From positions 1 to 41,513 of the IMG/VR virus record IMGVR_UViG_3300045120_000458: a stretch of 41,513 bases of DNA; one strand, 5' to 3'. The position numbers and the translations under genes are program-made. The first letter of the stretch is position 1. Each line of letters opens with the position of its first letter. Source of the stretch: a virus. This document shows positions 1 to 7,397 of this stretch, piece by piece. The notes beneath the pieces were generated by a model. It was not told where the DNA came from, made no database searches, and saw nothing but the letters and a program-made list of their open reading frames with translations.

Positions 1-15
1 GGTTAAGGTTTCGGC

Positions 16-1998
16 ATGCCCCACCCCACCCACGATCTCCACCTCGACTTCGAAACCTATTGCGACCTCGACCTGACCCGGGTTGGCGTGCACCGCTATG
101 TCGCGCATGCCTCGTTCCGGGTCACGGCCGCGGCGTGGAAGCTCAACGGCCGCAACACGGTCACCGCGTCCTTCATGACCCGGGCACCCTTGCCACCGGA
201 GCTGGTGCGGGCCTTGATGGACCCAGCGGTGCAGGGGCACGCCTTCAATGCCGCGTTCGAAACCGCCGTGCTGGCGCGGCTCGAGATCGTCCCCGCCCAT
301 CCGCTGTCCTGCACCATGCAACGAGCCCTTTCGTACGGATTGCCGGGCAAGCTGGAAACCGCGGCAGCGGCACTCGGGCTGGCGCATCAGAAGGACATGG
401 CCGGGCACCGGCTGATGCTGCAGATGGCGCGGCCGCTGAAACCGGGGGCGCGGCCATGGGAACCAGCCGACTACGCCCGGCTGGCGCGGTACTGCGGGGG
501 CGACGTCGCCGCCGAAGCCGACGTGGCAGCCGCGGTTCCGGAGCTGCAGCCTTCGGAACGGGAGCTTTCGGAACTCGACGCCCGGATGAATACGAACGGC
601 GAACTCGGCATCGATGTCGACCGGGTGAGGGCGCTGCAGACCGCCGCCCGGGCCGCCGAGCAGGCGGACGCCGAGCGGTGCGCCGTTCTGACCGGCGGCG
701 CGGTGACGTCGCCGGGAACCCAGACCGCACGGCTGCTGAAATGGCTGACCGCGAAGGGGCTGTCGATCGACAATACGGAGCGGGCCACCATCGAGGAAAT
801 GACGGCGCTGTTCGGCGACGAACTGGCGCCCGACGTGTTCGAGGTGCTGCAGATCCGGCTGCGGACGGCGCGGGCCTCCACCCGCAAGCTGGCAGCCATG
901 CTGGCCATCGGCGAGCCCGGAACCGGGGCGCTGCGCGGCCAGTTCCAATTCTGCGGCGCCGGACGGACCGGACGCTGGTCGGGACGGGGGGTGCAGGTGC
1001 AGAACCTGCCCCGGGTGCCGCCGGGGTTCGCGCCCGATCTGTTCGCTGGGATGGCCCGCGCCGCCCTTAGCGAGGGCGCTGGTGCGTTGGATGCGGTGGC
1101 GGGGGCTCCAGTGCTGGATTGCGTGTCGTGGTCGCTGCGGGGCTGCCTGAAGGCTACGGACGAGACGCGGGTTCTATGGTCGTTTGACTTCGCACAAATC
1201 GAAGCCCGAATATTAGCATGGCTGGCCGGACAGCGGGATGTTCTCGCGGTGTTCGCCTCCGGCGAGGACGTTTACGTCTGGGCGGCAGCACAGTTCGGGT
1301 CCTCGAACCGGCAGCTCGGGAAGGTTCTGATCCTGGCGCTGGGGTTCGGCATGGGGGCTTCGAAGCTGCGGGAACAGGCCTGGAAATCTTACGGGGTGCG
1401 GATGACAGCTTTGGAGGCCGAACGGTTCAAGGGCGGCTGGCGGACGGCGAACCGGCACATCGTTTCGTTTTGGGCCGAAATGGAATTCGCGGCGAAGCAG
1501 GCGCTGCTGCGCCGGGGCGCGGTGTTTGCCGCCGGGGGCTCGGGGGTGGCGTTCGTCGGCACCGGGCGGACGCTGCAGATGCGGCTGCCGTCGGGACGGG
1601 TCTTGTACTACCACAAACCGCGGCTGGATCCCGAGACGGGGTCGATCGTGTACTGGGGGCCGGAGGTCGGCGGACGCTGGACGGAACAGCGGACCTGGGG
1701 CGGCAAGCTGGCGGAGAACGCGACGCAGGCCTGTGCCCGGGACATCATGGCCGAAGCGATGCTGCAGGCGTGGCAGCGGGTGGAGATGGTGCCGTGCATG
1801 TCGGTGCATGACGAGCTGGTCTATGCGGTGCCATCGACATGGCGGGTGTTCCATAACCTGCAGGACCTGATGCTGGAACCGGCGCCGTGGGCCGGGGGCT
1901 TGCCGCTGGCCGGGGAGAGCAAGCGGATGCGGCGCTACAGCATCGTGGACAAGCCCTCTGGTACAATTGCCAAAGCGCCACAAAGCGGGAGAGTATGA
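16..1998 (+). CDS. Family A DNA polymerase (phage type) with 3'-5' exonuclease domain
   Basis: This 660-residue protein replicates the phage genome. The N-terminus carries a DnaQ-like proofreading domain: Exo I is DFE (D11, E13), a later HAFNAAFE block fits Exo II, and YCGGDVAAE fits Exo III. The polymerase half has motif A DFAQIEAR (D391), motif B beginning RQLGK (R432, K436) and ending GFGMG, and motif C VHDE (H598, D599). The order and the GFGMG form are typical of phage family A polymerases without a 5' nuclease domain. The ATG follows TTAAGG. It begins 15 bases from the window edge and looks complete. It is the first gene of a short plus-strand replication group. Family assignment is very secure. 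Confidence 0.96.
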   Translation: MPHPTHDLHLDFETYCDLDLTRVGVHRYVAHASFRVTAAAWKLNGRNTVTASFMTRAPLPPELVRALMDPAVQGHAFNAAFETAVLARLEIVPAHPLSCTMQRALSYGLPGKLETAAAALGLAHQKDMAGHRLMLQMARPLKPGARPWEPADYARLARYCGGDVAAEADVAAAVPELQPSERELSELDARMNTNGELGIDVDRVRALQTAARAAEQADAERCAVLTGGAVTSPGTQTARLLKWLTAKGLSIDNTERATIEEMTALFGDELAPDVFEVLQIRLRTARASTRKLAAMLAIGEPGTGALRGQFQFCGAGRTGRWSGRGVQVQNLPRVPPGFAPDLFAGMARAALSEGAGALDAVAGAPVLDCVSWSLRGCLKATDETRVLWSFDFAQIEARILAWLAGQRDVLAVFASGEDVYVWAAAQFGSSNRQLGKVLILALGFGMGASKLREQAWKSYGVRMTALEAERFKGGWRTANRHIVSFWAEMEFAAKQALLRRGAVFAAGGSGVAFVGTGRTLQMRLPSGRVLYYHKPRLDPETGSIVYWGPEVGGRWTEQRTWGGKLAENATQACARDIMAEAMLQAWQRVEMVPCMSVHDELVYAVPSTWRVFHNLQDLMLEPAPWAGGLPLAGESKRMRRYSIVDKPSGTIAKAPQSGRV

Positions 1999-2022
1999 CG
2001 CTTCCGTGAAGCCATAAAGGAA

Positions 2023-2051
2023 CGGCCCCCGCGCGTGTAACGTAGGGGCCG
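2023..2051 (+). other. GC-rich hairpin between polymerase and primase genes
   Basis: A 7-bp perfect stem (CGGCCCC with GGGGCCG, 15-base loop) lies in the 98-base gap between the polymerase stop and the next start. It has no T-run after it, so it is a poor intrinsic terminator. It could be an RNA processing or attenuating structure in the replication transcript. No separate gene is seen in this gap. Confidence 0.4.
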
Positions 2052-2096
2052 GAACCGAAGATGTAAATCTCTTCCCGCTAAGAAAGAAGTTACAAC

Positions 2097-2594
2097 ATGA
2101 TTAACGATAGCGACACCAAGCGGTTCCTACAAGCGGTTTTTGGGGCGGATTACGCGCTGCACGCCATTGTCGCGGATTATGACCGGTACGCCGTCCCCGA
2201 ACCAGTCATGCGGCACTTCCGGACGGTCGATGCCCTCAACCCGGCGCTCGACTGTTACTGGTCTATCGCGGCCTTCCCACCCAATGCGAAACGAAACTTG
2301 AAGGCGCTGGCTTTGGAAGTCCGCGCGCTGGTGATCGACGATGTCGGAACCAAGGTCCGGGAAGAAACGGTGGAACGGGCGCTAGGGCGGCCGACAGCCA
2401 TCGTCCTGACGTCGCGTGCGAATTATCAGTGGACCTATCGATTGTCCAAATCTGTCCCCATCAAGCGATGGGGCGCGTTCTTTGACGCGGTTGAAGCGAA
2501 GGTTGGGGAGAAGTTCGACCGCGCCACGCGAGATCCCGTGCACCTGTTCCGGCTGCCGATGGGCGTGAACACCAAGCCGGAGCACAACCAATGA
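2097..2594 (+). CDS. Primase-like replication protein (RepB/AEP-type domain)
   Basis: A 165-residue protein whose blocks resemble the RepB-like or archaeo-eukaryotic primase fold. LVIDDVGTKV looks like the metal-binding acidic motif, SRANYQWTY sits where the second motif falls, and HLFRLPMGVNTK resembles the RLPGTxNxK block of these proteins. Its ATGA overlap with the downstream PriCT/VirE helicase gene indicates translational coupling, and together they look like one primase-helicase split over two reading frames. The start ATG is preceded by AAGAAAG. Enzymatic activity is inferred from motifs; it could be a priming accessory factor instead. Confidence 0.68.
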   Translation: MINDSDTKRFLQAVFGADYALHAIVADYDRYAVPEPVMRHFRTVDALNPALDCYWSIAAFPPNAKRNLKALALEVRALVIDDVGTKVREETVERALGRPTAIVLTSRANYQWTYRLSKSVPIKRWGAFFDAVEAKVGEKFDRATRDPVHLFRLPMGVNTKPEHNQ

Positions 2595-4354
2595 AGGGGT
2601 TCACGGTCAAACAGGTTGAGCTGAAAGCCGCCAACACGCTGACATCAGAGGGCTGGAAGAACGTTCAACAACCAGCACCGGCACCGGCAAATGGCAGAGC
2701 CAAGCCCTCATGGCCCGTCCAGCTGAAGGTTGACGCGCTCAAAGGCCTTATGGCGTTAATCCCAAATGTTCCGGATCTCGACCGCGACCAGTGGCTCGGC
2801 ATCGGACATGGGCTGAAGGCGCTCTGCGGGGACGACGCCGACGGCTTCGAGACGTTCAATGCGTGGTCGCAGCAATGGCCCGGCAAGGATGGCCACGGCT
2901 ATGACGCCGCCAAGACGCGGACGGCATGGGACAGTCTCGGCGCCTCCGGGCTGCGGACGGCAGGCGGCAGCCTGCGGGCCCGGGCGGAGGCTTCGAGCGC
3001 TGAAAGGTTCAAGCAGTGGGACGCGTCGCTGGTATTCGACGACGGGGAGGCGCCGCCCGCGGTGCCCGCAGGGAGGGGGCAGGTCCAATTCGAGCTGGGC
3101 GCTAAAAAAGAGGTGCTGCGGTCGCTGACCAACGCCAAGCTGGCGATTACAGGGCTCGGCATCGCCTGCTCACACGACGAATTCCATCACCGGATGCATA
3201 TTCAGCACGCGGGGGCGCCTTCGGCGCTCTACACCGGGCAACCGTCGGACGTCACGGTGCTGATGCTGCGGGTGGCGCTGACGCGGGTATACGGCAAGGA
3301 TTTCGGCACCGCCATTGTATGGGATGCGGTGATCGCGCTGGCGCGGGAAAACGGCTTCAATCCGGTTTGTGAGATGTTGGCGGAAGCCGAATTGTTTTGG
3401 GATGGGGTGTCGCGGCTGGACCGGCTGGGGCCGGATTATTTTCATTCAGAGGATACCGCGTTTGCGCGGATGGCGTTCCGCAAGACGTTATTGGCCGCGG
3501 TGCGGCGGGCGCGGCGGCCGGGATGCAAGTTCGATCAGATCCTGGTGGTCGAAGGCCCGGAAGGCTGGAATAAAAGTTCGGCGTGGGCCGTGCTGGCGGG
3601 GAAGGGGAATTTCTCCGACGCGCCGATCTTGGGCAAGGACGCGCGTGCTGTGCAGGAAGAGCTGGGGAACATCTGGGTCCACGAAATAGCCGATCTGTCC
3701 GGGCTGTCAAAGGCTGAGGTCGAACACGTCAAGGCGTTTGCGTCGCGCGTCAATGACCGGGCGCGGCCCGCGTATGGGCGTGCGCTGGTGGATCAACCAC
3801 GGCAGTCGATCGAGGTCGGCACCACCAATGCCGACGCCTATCTGCTGTCGATGACCGGAAACCGGCGGTTCTGGCCCTGCAAGATCCTGCAGCGGATTGA
3901 TCTGGAGAAGCTGCGGCGAGACCGGTTGCAGCTATGGGGCGAAGCGGCAGCCGCCGAGACGGCAGGCGAGAGCCTGATGTTGCCCGAGCCTTTGTGGACG
4001 ATCGCGGGGGAAGAACAAGAAAAGCGGCGCGCGATCGATACCTGGGAAGCGGAGCTGGAGAACCTCGAAGAGATCCCGGCAGGCACTGTGGTGATTTCGG
4101 GCGCGCAGCGCATTCAAATCGTGAATGGGGAGCAATTCATCACCAATTTGAGCGTCCAGGAATATCTTGGCGGATATCGATCCCAACACTTCACTTCCGG
4201 ATCTGGAAGAAAGATTGCAGAGATTATGACACGTCTCGGGTGGGAAAGAACACGCGTACGCATCGACGGCAAGCCCACGAGGGGGTATGTACGCGCAAGG
4301 TCGATTATCTGGAACGCATCTGGTACGGCATCTGGGACAGAAAATCTTTTTTAG
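2591..4354 (+). CDS. PriCT-2 / virulence-associated E (VapE) family helicase
   Basis: A 587-residue replication protein. Residues about 49-115 match a PriCT-2 primase C-terminal domain (DRDQWLGIGHGLKAL...FNAWSQQWPGK). The centre is a VirE/VapE-type P-loop ATPase with Walker A EGPEGWNKSS (K328), a Walker B-like IWVHEIADLS (E365, D368), a later DRARPAYGR block and the GNRRFWP signature near sensor position. VapE proteins act as SF3-like helicases in phages and satellites. The C-terminus (about 495-587) is a separate small region that may bind DNA, and its coding end already contains three copies of the origin-type CATCTGG element. It overlaps the upstream primase gene by ATGA and is the last gene of the plus-strand replication group. 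Confidence 0.9.
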   Translation: MKGFTVKQVELKAANTLTSEGWKNVQQPAPAPANGRAKPSWPVQLKVDALKGLMALIPNVPDLDRDQWLGIGHGLKALCGDDADGFETFNAWSQQWPGKDGHGYDAAKTRTAWDSLGASGLRTAGGSLRARAEASSAERFKQWDASLVFDDGEAPPAVPAGRGQVQFELGAKKEVLRSLTNAKLAITGLGIACSHDEFHHRMHIQHAGAPSALYTGQPSDVTVLMLRVALTRVYGKDFGTAIVWDAVIALARENGFNPVCEMLAEAELFWDGVSRLDRLGPDYFHSEDTAFARMAFRKTLLAAVRRARRPGCKFDQILVVEGPEGWNKSSAWAVLAGKGNFSDAPILGKDARAVQEELGNIWVHEIADLSGLSKAEVEHVKAFASRVNDRARPAYGRALVDQPRQSIEVGTTNADAYLLSMTGNRRFWPCKILQRIDLEKLRRDRLQLWGEAAAAETAGESLMLPEPLWTIAGEEQEKRRAIDTWEAELENLEEIPAGTVVISGAQRIQIVNGEQFITNLSVQEYLGGYRSQHFTSGSGRKIAEIMTRLGWERTRVRIDGKPTRGYVRARSIIWNASGTASGTENLF

Positions 4355-4497
4355 TTTCAACTCTGTACCAGATGTTCCAGATGTTCCAGATAAATAGAAT
4401 ATATATAGTAAATAAGGTACATCTGGCATATGCATGGTACATGGTATAGACGTAATTACGCCTATAGGAAACATCTGGTCACATCTGGAACATCTGG
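4306..4497. repeat. CATCTGG/CCAGATG iteron cluster with AT-rich core, candidate replication origin
   Basis: Near-identical 7-mers are packed here. TATCTGG is at 4306 and CATCTGG at 4317 and 4329, inside the end of the helicase gene. The inverted form CCAGATG is at 4368 and 4377, with CCAGATA at 4386 (9-base spacing). CATCTGG recurs at 4420, 4472, 4482 and 4491 (9-10 base spacing). Between the inverted and direct blocks lies a strongly AT-rich stretch (about 4391-4415) in an otherwise GC-rich genome. This is the arrangement of an iteron origin with an unwinding element. It sits directly downstream of the primase-helicase and between convergent transcription units. Origin function is inference. 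Confidence 0.6.
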
Positions 4498-4500
4498 AAC

Positions 4501-4524
4501 GGCGCCTTGCGGGGTGCAGGCGCC
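4501..4524 (-). terminator. GC-rich stem-loop between convergent genes
   Basis: A 7-bp stem GGCGCCT/AGGCGCC (4501-4507 with 4518-4524) abuts the stop codon of the minus-strand gene at 4524. An overlapping alternative stem AGGCGC/GCGCCT (4518-4523 with 4529-4534) is also possible. There is no clear T-run on either strand, so it is at best a weak or factor-assisted terminator for the converging transcripts. Confidence 0.3.
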
Positions 4525-4859
4525 TAGAGCGCCTGCATGATCGCTTTGACGCGGATCCGCGGCTTGAGGTTTTTCCGCTTAAGGGCGTGTTCTTGCAGCA
4601 GCTTCTCGATCTTTCGCGCCAGCATAAATGTTGCTGCACTCTCGCGTGGGGCTGCTGCCGTATAGGCTTGCAGCGTTGCTTCGATCTGCGCCTTGAGGAT
4701 TGGGTGCTGCAGGGCGAATTCGATCAGGTCCGCGTTTCTGGCCGAAGCCGAGAGGATGCCTTTCTGGTCGAGAAAGGCTTTCCAGCTTTTGTGCGCCTTG
4801 ACGCGGGCGCGGATTTCGCCGCGCAGGGAGGTCGGGATTTGAGTGTTGAGGGTAAGCAT
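4524..4859 (-). CDS. Small early protein of unknown function (111 aa)
   Basis: I do not recognise a family. The 111-residue protein starts MLTLNTQIPTSLRGEIRARV and is helical and basic toward the C-terminus (LKRKNLKPRIRVK), so nucleic-acid binding is conceivable. The start ATG follows AAGGAAAAATCA, a good ribosome site. It has its own promoter and operator 36-75 bases upstream (see 4895-4934), so it belongs to the set of early genes under shared palindromic control. It ends beside the candidate origin, converging on the helicase gene. Confidence 0.8.
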   Translation of the reverse strand: MLTLNTQIPTSLRGEIRARVKAHKSWKAFLDQKGILSASARNADLIEFALQHPILKAQIEATLQAYTAAAPRESAATFMLARKIEKLLQEHALKRKNLKPRIRVKAIMQAL

Positions 4860-4894
4860 TGATTTTTCCTTAGGCCGGGGTTCTTAGTGGACCC

Positions 4895-4934
4895 AGCATA
4901 GAAACGAGGGTGTTGAATGTCAACACCCTCGTTT
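4895..4934 (-). promoter_or_regulatory. Promoter with overlapping palindromic operator (copy 1)
   Basis: On the minus strand TTGACA (4923-4918), a 17-base spacer and TATGCT (4900-4895) form a near-consensus sigma-70 promoter for the 111-aa gene. The -35 box lies inside a perfect inverted repeat with 15-base arms (AAACGAGGGTGTTGA and its complement) around a 3-base centre, 4902-4934. The core GGGTGTTGA/TCAACACCC recurs at 6071-6093 and 6378-6398. A repressor bound here would block the -35 box. Confidence 0.8.
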
Positions 4935-4954
4935 TAATGGGTCAGGCTTTTTGC

Positions 4955-6004
4955 TTAGGCGGCGATCGCCACCCGATCCTTGACGAGGGGCATCAGCAGG
5001 CTCATCGCCTTACCCTTGAGTTGATCGCCGCTGCCGAACTGTGCGGAGGCAAACCGTGCTACGGTTTCGGACTGATCCCCCTTCTGCACCGAGCGGTCGT
5101 GGTCGGCGTAGCGGGTGATGGCTTGCAGCGCCGACCACACGCTGTTCTTCTCGGCGCCTTCCCGGACGCTGGTTGAATAGGCGCGCGACAGGTCGCTGAA
5201 CTGGTTCATCTTGCGGGACGAGATATCTTCTTTCTTGGCGTCGAACGGGATCTCCAGCACGGTTTTGAAGAATTCTGAGATCTGCTGTGCTGACATCTCG
5301 ACTTGCGCCATGGCGTCGCCAATCGCCTTGTATTGGGCGAAGCCAGAAGCCAGTTGCGCTAATTCCTTGCCGACCTTGGCAGCGTCGAACCGGGTCGAGT
5401 GCCGGGTCTTGATTGCCGCCTTGCTGTCGGCGTGGGCGATCCGCAGGGTATTCTGACACACCACGCGCGTCATGCTGCACTGGTTGATGGTGGCGCCGGA
5501 TCCGTCGAACGTCGTGCTCATGAGCACCCGCGCGCTGTGGTTCTCACCGGCCACCGAGATGTCGCCGTTGTACTTGGCGGTGGCCCAAATCCGCTTGCCG
5601 CCGTCCAGTGAGCCGCAAACGTCTAAGGCGAAACGATCATCGACTGCGATGTATTTGTCGAACCACGCCAGCACGTCGGCGGGTTGCACGATTTGGTAGC
5701 CGCTGCTGTCGGTTTCGCCGGAGACGTAGCCCAACAACCCGGCGTTGTCCGAGCGCACCACGAAGGCGCGATCGGGCGCGGGCAACATGCGTTTGCCCGC
5801 TTCGATGTGGTCGAATTGCGGGCCGTTCAGGGCGACCAGCGCGGGCACTTTGACGGCGGACCAGCCAAGCCCGGCCGCATCGGCCCATGCGTCGATGGAC
5901 TGGCCGGTTAGCATTTCCTGGCCCATGCGGTGCCAGACGTCGTTGCGGGAACCTAAGAAGGCGATGTTGGCGCGATTGTTGGTCATATCGATATTGTGAG
6001 CCAT
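4955..6004 (-). CDS. DUF932 family phage/plasmid-like protein
   Basis: A 349-residue protein of the DUF932 family, widespread on phages and plasmids and of unproven function. Recognisable blocks are the N-terminal AFLGSRNDVWHRMGQ, then ALVALNGP, GYQIVQPADVLAWFD, and MTRVVCQNTLRIAH in the centre. Its full length is normal for the family. The ATG lies 6 bases from a 13-base leader element AGAAAGATCT-type sequence that is repeated before the SSB gene at 36042. It has its own operator-promoter at 6059-6093. A role in DNA replication or host takeover is only suggested by company. Confidence 0.88.
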   Translation of the reverse strand: MAHNIDMTNNRANIAFLGSRNDVWHRMGQEMLTGQSIDAWADAAGLGWSAVKVPALVALNGPQFDHIEAGKRMLPAPDRAFVVRSDNAGLLGYVSGETDSSGYQIVQPADVLAWFDKYIAVDDRFALDVCGSLDGGKRIWATAKYNGDISVAGENHSARVLMSTTFDGSGATINQCSMTRVVCQNTLRIAHADSKAAIKTRHSTRFDAAKVGKELAQLASGFAQYKAIGDAMAQVEMSAQQISEFFKTVLEIPFDAKKEDISSRKMNQFSDLSRAYSTSVREGAEKNSVWSALQAITRYADHDRSVQKGDQSETVARFASAQFGSGDQLKGKAMSLLMPLVKDRVAIAA

Positions 6005-6010
6005 GGGGTA

Positions 6011-6023
6011 AGATCTTTCTGTT
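6011..6023 (-). repeat. 13-base leader repeat (AACAGAAAGATCT), copy 1
   Basis: The minus-strand 13-mer AACAGAAAGATCT lies just upstream of the DUF932 start codon. An identical copy at 36047-36059 lies just upstream of the ssDNA-binding protein start. Both precede an ATGGCT-type gene start. It contains the purine-rich AGAAAGA that probably acts as the ribosome-binding site. The identity beyond that suggests a duplicated leader or a shared post-transcriptional signal. Confidence 0.5.
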
Positions 6024-6058
6024 TGCTGTTAGCGGGCGAGGTTTCGGCCGCGAGAGAT

Positions 6059-6093
6059 GAAATACGCGGGAGGGTGTTGAATGTCAACACCCT
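6059..6093 (-). promoter_or_regulatory. Promoter with overlapping palindromic operator (copy 2)
   Basis: Minus-strand TTGACA (6087-6082), 17-base spacer, TATTTC (6064-6059). The -35 box sits in a perfect inverted repeat, arms AGGGTGTTGA/TCAACACCCT around a 3-base centre (6071-6093). It drives the DUF932 gene. The -10 box is weaker than in copy 1. Confidence 0.72.
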
Positions 6094-6107
6094 GGTTTGA
6101 AAAATTT

Positions 6108-6329
6108 TTAGACTGGCATGCAATCGGCTAAAATGAAGCGAAGGACCTTGTTGGATTTGTCCAACTTGACGTGAGCGATTTCGATGTAGGTGCCGTGTTG
6201 ATCGGCGGATACAAGAGCGCGCGGTGGGAAGTTTTTTCGGCTTTTGGTGATCTTGACGATTTCGCCGTAGCGGTCGCCCATCATCCAGCGATCGGTGTAA
6301 GCGGGGATTTGAACGCGTTCGTTGGTCAT
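6108..6329 (-). CDS. Small early protein, possible SH3-like/nucleic-acid-associated (73 aa)
   Basis: A 73-residue protein starting MTNERVQIPAYTDRWMMGDR. The pattern 'PAYTDRWMMGDRYGEIVKI' followed by a predicted short beta-rich segment resembles small phage SH3-like barrel proteins in which a turn with RYG precedes a strand. I cannot name a family with certainty. It follows GGAAAAAAGCAA as ribosome site and has its own operator-promoter (6365-6398). It is the leftmost-reading gene next to the terminase operon. Confidence 0.72.
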   Translation of the reverse strand: MTNERVQIPAYTDRWMMGDRYGEIVKITKSRKNFPPRALVSADQHGTYIEIAHVKLDKSNKVLRFILADCMPV

Positions 6330-6364
6330 TTGCTTTTTTCCGTGGGTTGGGTTTCGATGGATTT

Positions 6365-6398
6365 GATGTAGCCGCGAGGGTGTTGAATGTCAACACCC
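6365..6398 (-). promoter_or_regulatory. Promoter with overlapping palindromic operator (copy 3)
   Basis: Minus-strand TTGACA (6393-6388), 17-base spacer, TACATC (6370-6365). The palindrome core GGGTGTTGA/TCAACACCC with 3-base centre is at 6378-6398. A further partial copy, GGGTGTTGAAT, lies at 6421-6431 on the plus strand, in the leader of the terminase operon. The region is divergent, so a factor bound here could also act on late transcription. A plus-strand TTGAAT is present in the same element, but I see no convincing -10 at normal spacing. Confidence 0.68.
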
Positions 6399-6488
6399 AC
6401 GATAAAAATAAAATCTTGAAGGGTGTTGAATTTGTCCGCGCTTGTTTCAAAGGGTCCGCGGCATTACGTCAAATCACTGAAAGGCGTG

Positions 6489-7397
6489 ATGTTGCTCGGC
6501 GTCGATCTGAGGGACGCGAGGGAAGAGATTTTCGTTCGTATGGTCTGCGACGGGATCGCCCTTGGCGTCGCTTATGTTAGAGCCGGGTTCAAGCCTAATC
6601 CTGTTGCAGCTTCAGAACTGTTTGCCTTACCGCGCATTCAGGAACGGGCGAATAAGATACTTGAGGCGAGACGGACAACGGGCGTCGTCACGCTCTCAGA
6701 GGTGACCGACATGCTGCAGCGGGTGTTTGCTGGCGCCCACAGCGCAGAGGAGTACAGCGCGGCGCACAACGCGGCGTTCAGCCTCGCGAGGCTGTACGGC
6801 CACGTCACGGACAAGGCGACGCTGGAGGTGATCCGGAGGCCGTCCCGGGATCCGGACGCGCCGAGCGAACAGGTCCTCAGCGATTGGGTGGCGTCGCTGC
6901 CTGTGGTGTCGGGTTCAAGCTCTCAGTTGTTCGGGCCCGAGCCCGCGCCGTCCGAACCTGCGGATCTCGCTAGTACGGATCTCCCTATTGGAGGGCCGTT
7001 TCGTGGCGCCCCCGCCGCGCCAATAGGGCTCGGGCCTTCGGACCAACCCAGGGCTATCGACGGCGCGGTCGAGGGCTCGGTTCCCGAGTTGACCGCGGTC
7101 AACTCGGGCCCTGAGGGCTCGCGCCCTCAGCTGGATTTGTTCAACGATAGCAACGGCTTGGCAGGCGCCACGCGGGGGATGGAAACCGGAAACGGGGCCC
7201 CAACTCGGCCGGTAACTGGGACCCCCGCAGCGTGCGCACGCACCACCCCATTAGTAAAACGGCCCGCCAAAACGAAACAGGTACCGGTTAAAAAACGGGT
7301 GAAGAAGCGTAAGCTGGCGAAGCCTTCTGCGAAGGTTTCGCAGCCGCCGAAGCCGCTGAAGCCTCGTATTCCGAGCGCCAGGGTTCTGTTCGGATGA
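6489..7397 (+). CDS. Terminase small subunit (TerS)
   Basis: A 302-residue protein from ATG 6489, chosen because GAAAGG lies 4 bases upstream. A GTG at 6423 would add 22 residues but overlaps the operator half-site and lacks a ribosome site. The folded part (up to about residue 150) has RIQERANKILEARR, VVTLSEVTDMLQRVF and AAFSLARLYGHV, the helical pattern of terminase small subunits that recognise packaging sites. The rest is a long disordered tail rich in Pro and Ser, ending in a Lys/Pro-rich stretch (KKRVKKRKLAKP). It overlaps the large subunit gene by ATGA. The coding part of the disordered tail contains three long inverted repeats. Confidence 0.85.
   Translation: MLLGVDLRDAREEIFVRMVCDGIALGVAYVRAGFKPNPVAASELFALPRIQERANKILEARRTTGVVTLSEVTDMLQRVFAGAHSAEEYSAAHNAAFSLARLYGHVTDKATLEVIRRPSRDPDAPSEQVLSDWVASLPVVSGSSSQLFGPEPAPSEPADLASTDLPIGGPFRGAPAAPIGLGPSDQPRAIDGAVEGSVPELTAVNSGPEGSRPQLDLFNDSNGLAGATRGMETGNGAPTRPVTGTPAACARTTPLVKRPAKTKQVPVKKRVKKRKLAKPSAKVSQPPKPLKPRIPSARVLFG
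6983..7130. repeat. Cluster of three inverted repeats in terS, candidate packaging site
   Basis: Three inverted repeats sit in 148 bases. The first is CCCTATTGG (6983-6991) with CCAATAGGG (7019-7027). The second is a perfect 26-base palindrome with half-site CCCGAGTTGACCG at 7083-7108. The third is CTGAGGGC/GCCCTCAG with a 4-base loop at 7111-7130. They lie in the segment encoding the low-complexity tail of the small terminase, where protein sequence constrains little. In P22-like phages the pac site lies inside the small terminase gene, so this is a reasonable candidate. Alternatives are RNA structures affecting terL translation. Confidence 0.45.

Noticed and set aside
4306-4497. CRISPR array
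   Set aside because: The repeats are only 7-9 bases with 9-12 base periods and occur in both orientations, unlike CRISPR repeats and spacers.
7083-7108. Transcription terminator in terS
   Set aside because: The palindrome has no T-run and lies inside coding sequence upstream of the coupled terL gene.
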